A stretch of 64,000 nt of DNA from Podospora comata (Eukaryota > Ascomycota > Sordariomycetes > Sordariales > Podosporaceae), in NCBI GenBank assembly GCA_017354895.1, contig CP071497.1:2666001-2730000 (forward strand), in the 5' to 3' direction. This document shows positions 21,201-31,374 of this stretch, piece after piece. The notes under the pieces are model-generated. The model saw nothing but the letters and a program-made list of their open reading frames with translations, searched no databases and was not told the DNA's origin. The position numbers and the translations under genes were made by a program. Position 1 is the first letter of the stretch. Each line of letters starts with the position of its first letter.

Positions 21201-21416
21201 CAGATCTGTACCCCGACCTTGATTTGGTAGATGCGAAACGTTCCAGGATTGCATAAACCGAGAACAATCCCACCCTTATCTACGACGCAGACAGACGATG
21301 GTTTGACTGGACGGAGAACGGGGAGTTTGTTTAGTTTCGCTTGGGTAGAGTGTGTTGTGGGTGATCACAGCCCATACGGCATCCATTTCTACCTACCAAG
21401 ACAAATACTACATGAA

Positions 21417-24400
21417 TCAATAGCCCCATTGCTTGCACCAATTTTTCATCAGGTCTCCCGTCACGGCCTTCATGTTCTTCATAGTCTTGCTCCTCCTCAT
21501 TGTCCTCTCCATCTCCATATCGACATATCCCTGTCCCTCCTTGACCTTCTCGTTCCAAGTCTTATACGTGTCCAACAACTTGACACCAGGATTCCGGCTG
21601 ACATCCTCCGTCGTCGCCGCACTCTTCTCCAGTTGTTTTACCCACTCCTCAAACGACACAATCTGCTTGATCCTGTCGCCGTAGAAGTCCTTGACTGCCT
21701 TGGCCAGCTCACCCCACTGCACCTTCCTAGGATTGATGCCATGGAAATAACCCCTGATCAGGTCGACCGGCACATCCTCCGTCACACCCGACACCTCCAG
21801 CACCATGTGGGCAATCCCCTCAATCGGCACCCAGTCCACCGTCGTCATCTGGCCCAAGCTGTTGGGCAACAGACCCATATACACCGAACTGGCCACCACA
21901 GATGGCAGCCACTCCTGCCTGTTCCAGTACCCCTTTTCCGATGACGGCCCCCCAATCTGACCCACCCGGATGATCTCACTCGGCACCCCCGACACCTCCG
22001 AAGCCTTTTCCAAAATCAACGAACTGATCAGCTTCGACCGTCCATACCCGCCAGTGGAAATGTCAAAATCCCGCAGCGACTTCTCCGGCACCGGTTCCTT
22101 CTTCCTCCAGGCATCCGTCGTGGCGATGGAGGAGATAAACACCACCGGCACCCGCTTGTACGCCTTTCTGCTAAAGTCGGCCAGGTTGCGCACGCCCCGG
22201 ATGTGCGGCTCAAAAGACTCGGTTGGCATGTTGAAGTTGACGGGCCACTGGTTGTGGATCACGCGGTCGACCTCGCCCAGGAGCCGGTTGTAGGTTTCCA
22301 TTCCCAGGCCCAAATCGAAGAGGGACATGTCGGCGTGGAGGAACTCGGCTTTGGAGAGGTCAGTTGTGAGCCCACGCTCACGCATGCTCTTGAGCTGGCG
22401 TTCTTTGCCGTTGACGGCGCGGTTGAGGCAAATGACCTTTTTGACGCGGGGGCACGAGGCACAAATGCCTAGCATGTAGGACCCGAGAGCGCCTGTTGTG
22501 CCGGTGATGACGATGACTTGGTCTTGGTCGGCGGGAGGTGGCTTTCCGGATTGACCCGAGGGCATGTCGCGGGTGTACTTTTCTAGCAGGGCCTCCATGG
22601 CGTGTTCCTCATGATCAGGCTCTCCGACGGTGGCGTCCTTGCCCTCCTTGTTGACGACTGACCAGACATAGTCGGAGAGCCTTTTGGCTGTTGGGTTGCC
22701 ATAGATGACACGGGTGGCCAAGGCGGAGGAGTCCACTGTGACGCCTGCTGCGCTGAGGCCTGCACGCAAGAGACGGGACAAATTAATGACTTGCATTGAG
22801 TCCACCCCCGCAGAGAAAATGTCGGTGCCGGGTTCGAGCCTGGGTGCACCGAGTTGCTCGGTAAAGATCTTCAAGATGCACTCGTTGAGGGCGTCCTTGG
22901 ATGACAGGTCCAACACCGGCGCTTCCGCTGAGCGGACCTCGGTGACATGTTTGTAGATTTGGTCAATTTCGGCGTTGTACATCTTCATTGTGCCAACTCG
23001 CTGGATTGTTCCCTTGCCCGCTCGGAGAAAGGGCTTTTTGGGGTTTGACAGAGCCAAGAACTGCCGCCCAATCTGGCCATGTGCCACCGTCTGCTTGTTG
23101 GCCTTCACAACCAGGGGCCAGACACTGTCAAGGAACTTTTGCTCGTCGGCGGGATGCTCTGCAGGCTCGAGGATCAGTGCTGGCTGGAACCGCCCGCTGC
23201 CTACAACGAGTGCGCCCTTGATCTTGGGATGATTCATCATGGTGGTCTCGATGTCGATGGGATTCAACTTCTCGCCGTTGGAAAACACAATGATATTGTC
23301 GCAACGGCCTTGATAGATCCAGTGATCCTTGATGGTGGAATGAGGCTTGTACAGGTCCTTGGTGCTGTACTCTTTGAGATCGGGAAAGGTGTAAAAAAAG
23401 CCCAAGAAGCCAGGCTCTTTTGCTCTGCGGACAATGATCTGCTCGTATGCATCATCGTCGGCTGTCTTTCGCCACTCGCAGCTGAAGAGGTCCGAGTTGA
23501 TGATGAAATACTGCCAAAGCTTGGGATTAGGCTGCCAGTAGATCAAGAAGGGCGTAAATCTGACAGGTTAACTTCGAAATGCTTTTTTGCTGAAGGGCAA
23601 GACTCACTCTGTAGCCGAGATGACGTTGAGTAGTGTCACGCCGTTGTTGACAAGCCTGTCCCCTGGGTCTTTGGCAAGGTTGCCTGGGATCGTTAGCAAC
23701 CATCACTCTCAAGAGACGCTGGGAGGGCAGGCACTCACCTCCACCAAAGCCGACAAACTCCAGCTTGGCGAGAGCCTCGACAGATTCTGTGTCGTGGCTC
23801 AGCTCTTCCAGAACAGCAGGCGGCAAAATGACGGCATCCACCTCGGCGTGATGAAGATACTCCATCACTGAAACAGAACTCAGGGGAACATTTCCAATCC
23901 CTAACGCAGCGGGCACATCCCAGTAGTGAATCATGATCATGCTGATATACATGGCGGCAGCATGGTAAAGAGGCACTGCCAATGTGTTAGCGCGTCCTTC
24001 CCACATGTCGGATCAGACGCCGCTTACTGGGATGAAGGATCCTGTTGGCTCTCAGTGCCATCTCTTCAATCCACAGTCGTCTCCCCTCCCACTCCCCCAG
24101 CTCGTGGATTTTGTCGCCTATCGCCAGCATTCCATGTCTGCAAACAACCGGCTTGGGAAATCCCGTACTCCCACTCGTGTGCAGAACCAGCAAAGGATCC
24201 CATTCGGCTTCGTCAAACGTCTTGTTGTAAGGGTAGTGCTCAATGGTTTCTTGGGGGAACCACATGTCGACGGGAAAGGTCATTATGGCGGCCATGTCGC
24301 GCTCTTCCAGCCACGGCTGGACCATGTTCTTGAAGGACTGATCAAACCAGATAATGTTGCAGTTGCACTGCTCAAAGAGGTTCAACTGGCCTTCCTGGGA

Positions 24401-24715
24401 GTTGCGTGGAGAGATGAACAGGGCCTGGTACCCTGCCTTGACGGCACCGATGGCGAAGATTGGGTATCGAACATCGTTGGGACCAATGTAGGCCACTGTG
24501 GGAAAGGAACCGGGTTCTGGCTTTCCGGTGGTACTGACGAGCTTGTGGGCTATGCGGTTGATGGCGTTAGCAGCATCTTTGTATGTGATCTTTTTCCATC
24601 CATCCTTTGGATGAATGGACCGCGGGACCGAAATCCATTCTCTTGTTGGTTCAAATCTCGCCCGTTCGTCGATGATGTTGGGGATAAGGCGCCGGCCAAA
24701 CTGAGGTGAAGACAT
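21417..24715 (-). CDS. NRPS-like carboxylate reductase (A-T-R)
   Basis: Single-module NRPS-like enzyme that activates a carboxylic acid as AMP ester, loads it on a carrier arm and releases it reduced (aldehyde or alcohol). Four minus-strand exons, 24028-24715, 23739-23975, 23608-23683 and 21417-23559, have phases that add up and give 1047 residues. The start at 24715 (MSSPQFGRRLIPN) was preferred over an in-frame ATG 33 bases upstream. Adenylation domain: LHTSGSTGFPKP (A3), VISATE (A5), YKPH and WIYQGRCDNIIVFSNGEKLNP (A8). Carrier domain: FSAGVDSMQVINLSR, with the phosphopantetheine Ser in DSM. C-terminal short-chain reductase: VITGTTGALGSYML (NADPH loop) and the active-site pair in GGYGRSK. 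No condensation domain is present. Its neighbours upstream (DUF3445, hemerythrin, P450) suggest a small metabolite cluster. The substrate cannot be predicted by eye. Confidence 0.92.
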
Positions 24716-25459
24716 CGTGCGGATTTGACACAAGACAGCTATTTCCAATGATGGGATGGGTTGTGTTGCTTGTAGATGATACGGGAACAGGTGCGCTTTG
24801 TCCGCAGGAGATTCTGTCCTTTAAAGAGCGCATGTCACTCTCACTATCATCCCCATCAAGCAAACCGGCTGTGTCGGAACTCAGTCCCTCGCGGCGCGAA
24901 CCGGACGACAGTTCTCAGTCATTCCCAATGGAGAATTCCGCCATCATATCTGCGTCTCGATGTCTGACCGCTCGTATTGCTGGAGTCAGATGCATCATCA
25001 TTATATCACTGCTCCGACACCGTCTGGTCTTTTTCAGGCATCATCGGTTTTGGGGTGTTGTTCAGGGGCCGATAATAGTTGCCGTAGGCTTCGAAAGAAA
25101 TGATGAGGCGGGCGAGATTGTCATGAGTTTGGAGCTGTCACAATTGCTCCTCCTATCTCGGAGGCGGTCAAGGTCGAAACTAGCATCTGCTGGCATATAG
25201 GTCCTGCCGGCGCATCAAGCGATGACGACACGCGGAACAGCCCGCTAGCCTACCCGCTTTGAGGGGAGTACGCCTGGGGGCCCAGGTGCACCGATTGTTT
25301 CATATCATTCTCGAGAAGCCGCAGCGTTCCGGATGCTGTTTACTCGGAAGTGCGGATGCAGCTGTCTCGCTTGTTCGGTTTTGGAGTGGGCCCCGAAGCT
25401 GCCGCCACCGCGAAGGTCGAGGTCGGTGAGGAGTGAAAAAGGCACATTTGGTCTATCAT
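24716..25459. other. intergenic, promoter side of the NRPS-like gene
   Basis: No gene seen. It separates two minus-strand genes. Confidence 0.4.
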
Positions 25460-26772
25460 TCAATATGGATACGCCCGAACCTCGTCTTCCCTGCTCAAGT
25501 CGAGCCCCCTATCCAACTGTTCTTGGTGCTTCTGATCCAGGTACTCCAGCAACACATCTTGATACTTGTCCTTGCCCTTGTATCTGCTAACATCATCACC
25601 CCAAGATCGTACTGCGCTCGCAAGTCGCCCTGGCACATAATCTTCCTCTGCGATCTCGGCGACCGGGTGAAAGTACGTTCTGATGGTAAACACTACCCCT
25701 CCCGAGTTGGGCAATCTCCTCAGGGTTTGTCTCTCGGACCGGAAATAATGATGCTGGATCGCCCTATTCTTCTCGGCCGTAGCCCACGACACATTGGGTG
25801 CGTCTTCGAGTCCAATCGACCATGACCAACCCAGCTGGTCGTCCACCTGAAAGAAGTAATTGTTGCGAGCCACCATTTCTTGTGGCTTGACACGTCGGAA
25901 GAAGTTCATCATGCCCTTTTCCAACTTCTCCTTGTACTGTGGAACATCCCCCGACTGTCTCTTTTGTTAGTTGTGTCTCTTTCTTCAACACCCATCCCGA
26001 CAAGACAGCTCGAACATACAGTGTGGATTTCGCTCAACCCCATCCCGAACTTGTCCTCCAGTCGCCAGAAGCCTGGCAGCAATGTCGCTCCAGCTAGGAG
26101 ATAGTAATTCCCGTCCTCCCTCTCAATCATGATGGCCAGATCATCCTGCACAAGCCTGGCAGCCATCTGCATCGGGTCCTCGACCAGCCGACCTTGCTCA
26201 TCGCCCTCAAAGTCAAAGTCTTCCCCGCTCCAGAGATTTTTCACCCCCTTTTCTGTCTTTTGGTACAAGGATGGATACCGAGCCGGCAGGTACTCCCGAA
26301 ACTCCTGCAGCAACTCCATCGCGGCAGGGTATGCCTCGGGGTGCGTCTTGCACGACTTGTCTCCCCTGAGGGCGATGCGCTTTTGCTTCTCGGCGTGGTA
26401 CTTGGGAAACTGGTTGTCAAGCTCAATCCAGTCCTCGTATTGGGCTTTGCGTAGTCCCATGGTAACGTGATAGACCGGGCCGTAACGGAAGGGTCGGTAA
26501 GGGAGAGGCTTGGTGGTTTCGATGGACCAGTCGGGATATGGCTCGGGCGTTGGAAAGCGAAAGGAGGACGGGACCCAGTGGCCCCATTGTCGTTCGGGTG
26601 ACTTTTCGAGGGTGGGGGTGGATGCTCGGGGAGAGAGGCCGTCTTGTCGTCGGCGGAGGCGCCAGAGCTGGAAGAGCTTTGTCCATATTAAAAAGCCCAC
26701 AAGGGTGAGAACAAAATGGATCAGAGAAGGGCCCTCGGAAAGGCGAGATGTGAGCGCATCGTAAAACCCCAT
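25460..26772 (-). CDS. DUF3445 protein, haem-dependent oxidative N-demethylase-like
   Basis: Two minus-strand exons, 26020-26772 and 25460-25954 (intron GTATGT...GACAG, phase 0), give 415 residues. An N-terminal membrane anchor (SLIHFVLTLVGFLIWTKLFQLWRL, about residues 17-40) is followed by the DUF3445 domain: KPLPYRPFRYGPVYHVTMGLRK, then DDLAIMIEREDGNYYLLAGATLLPGFWRLEDKFGM, then FRSERQTLRRLP and TIRTYFHP. DUF3445 members include the alpha subunit of haem-dependent oxidative N-demethylases, which remove methyl groups from amines using O2. In fungi the family is mostly uncharacterised and often lies near biosynthetic genes. The location suggests a tailoring oxidase for the adjacent NRPS-like product (inference). 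It looks intact. Confidence 0.88.
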
Positions 26773-27284
26773 GTTGGCAAAGAGGTTGCGACAATGCGCA
26801 GCACAACGGTGACACAGAACAATCCCGCTTCGACAGGCCTGCTGGGAGCTGGGCAGGCAGCAGGAGATATATCTGCCATCACATCCCTCGCTGGCTGCCT
26901 TATCACTTACACCTGCGCGCGCAACTGTTGGTGGCGTACCCCTCTCAAGCTCTTATCAGTGACGCAGCTCTTATCGGGACTTTATCTCCCCATTGGGTAA
27001 AAGTGTGCATTCAGCACCCAGCCGATAGGAATGCCAGGTATCACCAATCATTATCGATGGGGCACGCTTTATCATTGTTGTGCAAATATTGAATAAGAAG
27101 TCCCTGATCTGGACTCAGCATGACTGCGAACAACACCGTGGTGCGGAGCTGGTTCGGCATGCCGGGGTCAGACAAATCGCCAAGCTGAGAGCGACAACGA
27201 CCAAGTGGAACCTCAAGATGTCTATTTGGACGACATCCCTTGATTACCCAGGTACCTATCATAAAGTTTCTAATCATCCCACGT
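26773..27284. other. intergenic, no gene seen
   Basis: Promoter side of the DUF3445 gene and 3' side of the hemerythrin gene. Confidence 0.4.
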
Positions 27285-28032
27285 TCATATCTTCCTCTCC
27301 TCTGCACTGGGGAACTTCTTGAACATGTCCATCAACTTGTCAATCGGCGCAGCCATCAACCCTGCCACTGTCTCGTATGGCGGCCTATCAGGTGCTCCAG
27401 GGTGCGATTGTGTCGGCACAAAATGCTTTGTCCTGTCAAAACTGGCCGCCATCTTTTGGGAGTCGCCCTCCTTGATGTGCTTCTCCAATAGTGGCAAGTC
27501 ATCCTGTTCCTCTTCCTTGATGTGCTGTCCCAAGGTTTCCCAGAGCGAGTCAATAGCTGGAATAAAGCTGGGGTCCGAGGCTTCCATTTGTTGAAACTCA
27601 TAGAGCTTCTCCTTTACCTGTGGAGTTCTTAGCATAGATGAACCTGTATCTAGGCGAGAATAGGCGGCTTACTATTTGATGCTCGCTTCTATCCTTCTCT
27701 GCCAGCTTGAGTCCGTCAGGCACATGTTTTTCCATGACTGGGTAGACGACGAGCTCTTCCGCGATAGAGTGTCGGGCCAACTCCCAGACGAACTGATTTT
27801 GCCAACGGACCTTCTCATCGTCCGACTTGGCAGACTTGATCTTGTTGTAGTAGGACTCTAGCTCGCGGTGGTCGTGCTTAATGCGGTCAAAGACTCTGTT
27901 GCCTGCGGCGGTGGCCATTCTGGCGACGGAGATGAAGGATGGTCTTTGGCTGGAAGATGGAAGCGAGAACACTGCCCTGGTAGATTGTTTAGATAGAAGA
28001 GTGGTCGGTGGTCTGATGCACTGGTTGAACAT
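27285..28032 (-). CDS. hemerythrin (HHE) domain protein
   Basis: Two minus-strand exons, 27673-28032 and 27285-27617 (intron GTAAGC...CTAAG...CACAG, phase 0), give 230 residues. The first ~38 residues are basic and Ser-rich (MFNQCIRPPTTLLSKQST), like a mitochondrial presequence. A second Met (MATAAGNRVFD) could start a cytosolic form. The HHE cation-binding helices follow: FDRIKHDHRELES, ARHSIAEELVVYPVMEKHV and LGQHIKEEEQDDLPLLEKHI, whose His and Glu residues would bind a di-iron centre. Such proteins bind O2, NO or iron or protect against them. Lying among oxidative cluster genes, it may serve the pathway or be a bystander. No break is seen. Confidence 0.88.
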
Positions 28033-29655
28033 GGTGAAGAAAGCATTAGCGTTGTGGTGAGATGCTGTGCAATGACGGAGTTGGGAAGATAGTCAAGTAG
28101 GTAAGGCAGGTAGGTATGCGATGGTAAGTTATTAACTGGCTTCGTTGTGGTAAAAGCTATCTTTCTTATGCCTGTGCTACCTTACCCGGCGGATCATTCA
28201 ATGACGCCTTGATGATGAATGATGGCGGCCATTTCTTTCATGAAGCGACGTCTAGGTGAACCTTGATTCCCATAATTGCTGGGAACCAATCAAACAGGAA
28301 TAGCAATACCGTCATAGATTGCAAATTAGCTCTCTTTGAGTGGTCAACTGAGCTCGGAAATCGTATGCGATGTAAGTCAATTGTTGAGGATCTAGAAGCT
28401 GTCAATCATTGATCGCCGATGCCTTGGCGTCCTAGTCAATGACCTCATCACGCTGAGTTGCCCTCGGATACGCAATCACCGACAGCTACGTATCTACTGA
28501 GATGGAACCATAAACTTCCATACATCATCAACATCACGGCCCTTCGTCAATTTCCTCAAACATCCAACTCAATGCCCACCTCGGACGGCAGTCCCAAGGC
28601 ACCCTCGCCGTCCTCAGAATATCTCGCATCACGCGGGGTCCAATATCCCGCAGGCTTTGTATCTCTTCGGAAACATTGTGAGCAGTTATGGCCAGGAAAT
28701 GAACAGTATCGGCGGTCCAGTGGTGAAGAGGCTCGAGTTCCGAAACCTATAGCTGACCTAGTCATCTGCTGAGAGGCTTGTGGTGAACTTCCAGGTTGTC
28801 GAAATATAGGAAAGTGTTGGATGCTGTGGGAAGCGAGGGTGGATCTGATCAATCAAAACGGTTGAACTACACCAATCAGGAGGGGGTCTGTTGCTTGCAC
28901 CGCAGGCAGCTGGTTTGAGACCTTATATGTCCCAGCTCGAGGCGTGCCATGCTGGCGTCGCTGGCACGCTGGGAGAGGGCTGCCAAACCTCCGAAACGCC
29001 CGGTTCAGGTTGGGTGGGACAGGGACGAGAGCGTAGGCGGGACCCGACGTTAAAATAAAGATAGGAAAACAGCGAGTGCCAGTGGTAGGCCTGGCATAGC
29101 GTGCAAAAAACGGCAGCGCCATCGGCGCGGGGGCCAAACTTGGCGTCGCGGGTGGCACGGAAAGATCGCGGAAGCTTGGACCACAAGATAACTTGCATCG
29201 ATTGCGGCCCAGGCTCGAGTTCGGCTTCTTATTCGGGTCGGCCTGTGATTTGTCGGCCCTCTATCCGCGTATCCAAACATCACCACTTCCAACGGCCTCA
29301 GGTCGCAGACGGATAAATACCACTGGCACTGCAGGCCTTGCACCGCATGCAAACCAGGCGGGTGCTACCGTGCCATTGACCACAGGTTCTCTGTTATAGG
29401 ATGATAAACGCGCACCAACGCAGTTTCCCGCAGTGCCCGCCTGCTGCCCGGCGCTCCTGCTGGTTCAGATGAGCCGGCTGGCAGGCTGGCAGCGATCGGC
29501 ACGGCAAATTGCCCACCCGCAAGGAATTCCACATGGAATCTGGAAGGAGCCATGGGGGGGCAAGTGAATCGTGAGCAACCTACCTATTTATCAGCCATAG
29601 TTCCCACCTGCAGTTTACCGTCTCTCCCCCACAGTACTTGCTTCCAACAGCAAAC
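28033..29655. other. intergenic, no supported gene
   Basis: An open frame at 28458-28772 (MPSDTQSPTATYLLRW...) has no recognisable domain, and I do not call it. The rest is unremarkable. The right end is the P450 promoter. Confidence 0.35.
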
Positions 29656-31374
29656 ATGGCACAGATCGAGGCGCTGCTGCAGACATTGGCGGCCAAGCTG
29701 CCACTTCTGCTATCCACGGCTGGGCTGCTTGTGGCTGTTTTTCTGGCCCAGGTGCTTCTCAAAGGGAACCCACTCGCAAATCTCCCTGTCGCCCTGGATG
29801 ATCTTCCCAGCGATGAAAAACGACGACAGGCCTTTTTGACGCGGGCCAAGGATGTTTACGCTACCGGGTACAAGAAGGTAGGATACTGCCAGCGAACGAC
29901 AGGTAACATGGTACCGCAATGCTGACACACACGCCTAGTTCAAAGACAGAGTCTTCCGAATCATCACGTCGAACAAGTACCATGTCATCATTGTGCCCCC
30001 AAAGTATCTCAATGAGCTCAAGAGTCTTCCCGACGACACAGTCAGCTTTGACGGCGCCATTGAGCAGACCATGCACGCCAAATACACCAAGCTCGAAGTC
30101 GGCCACAAGCTCATTCCTCACATCGTCAAGAGCAACTTGACGCCCTCGCTGGTGCGACTAAACCCCACCATTGCCGAAGAAGTCCAAGAATCTTTCCGTC
30201 GGGAGATGCCCGAATGCGACGACTGGACTCCTGTCAACATCAACTACAAGCTTCTCCGTATCGTTGCCATGGTGTCAGGTCGCGTCTTTATCGGCCCGGA
30301 ACTGAGCCGTTCAGAGGAATATGTCGATGCAGCTATCAACTACACCATTGACCTCATGCACGCTCGCCAGGCTGTCGACACCATGCGCCCATGGCTCCGC
30401 CCTTTTCTTGCAAATCGTCTTCCCGAGATCAAGAAGTTGAACGAGCGCCTTGCTCAAGCCGATGCCTTCATTAGACCCATTGTCGCCCATCGCAAAAAGC
30501 TCCCCAAGGAGCAAGCCCCTGATGACATGCTGCAGTGGATGCTCGATGGCCAGTCTGAGAAGTTTGGCGGTGAATACAAGACCGAGACCCTTGCCAGAAT
30601 GCAGCTGGGCATTAGCTTTGCTGCAATTCACACCACTACCATGACCACGACCAACGTGTAGGTTCTTTGGTTTGTCTGACAAGTAAAAGTTGTTTTTCGC
30701 TGACAGCTCCATCACAGCTTTTACAACCTGGCCGCCTACCCCCAATATGTCTCTTTGCTACGTGATGAAGTCCGAGAGGTCCTCGCACAGAACAATAACA
30801 CGTTCACGTCGGCTGCTCTTCAAGGCATGAAGAGGCTGGATTCTTTCATCAAGGAAACCATGCGAATCGACCCCGCCGGTTTTGCGGGGTTCCAACGTCG
30901 CGTATACAAGCCCTTTACCCTCTCCAACGGCCAAGTGATCCCCGCCGACGTTATAATCGAGGTGCCGGCCCACGCTCTTGCGAAAGATCCCGACGTATTT
31001 GAAAACCCAGACCAGTTCAATCCTTGGCGGTTTTACGACATTCGACAGAAGGCCAGGGAGCAGGGCGCAGTCGAGGAGGCTGCTCAGAACCAGTTCGTCA
31101 GCGTCAACCCATTGGTCTTGACGTTTGGGTACGGAAGACACGCCTGCCCAGGCCGGTTCTTCGCCGCAAACGAAATCAAAATGATTATCGCCAACACCAT
31201 CTTGATGTACGATATGAAGCTGATGGACGGGCACACCCAGCGGTACCCCAATCTTGAATTTGGACTTTCGGTGAGTAGCCCATTCCGTTTCAAACAAGCA
31301 CTGATACTGACCCGATGCAGTCTATTCCTGATCCCACCAAGGAGCTTCTTTTCAAGCGAATCGAGATTGCTTAG
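29656..31374 (+). CDS. membrane cytochrome P450 (ent-kaurene oxidase/CYP503-like)
   Basis: Microsomal monooxygenase. Four plus-strand exons, 29656-29877, 29939-30657, 30718-31270 and 31321-31374, give 515 residues with consistent phases. An N-terminal anchor (LPLLLSTAGLLVAVFLAQVLL) precedes the P450 fold. The I-helix reads ISFAAIHTTTMTTTN, the ExxR motif is in FIKETMR, and the haem Cys loop is FGYGRHACPGRFFAANEIK. That loop and the helix I pattern resemble fungal ent-kaurene oxidase and related diterpene or indole-alkaloid P450s, but substrate cannot be inferred. It is transcribed away from the hemerythrin gene and probably belongs to the same locus as the NRPS-like reductase. Intact. Confidence 0.92.

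Noticed and set aside
28458-28772. Possible 104-residue protein
   Set aside because: No domain, no promoter or splice support, no sign of conservation that can be seen.
30311-31297. Long minus-strand frames over the P450
   Set aside because: Shadows of a P450 whose haem loop and ExxR read on the plus strand.
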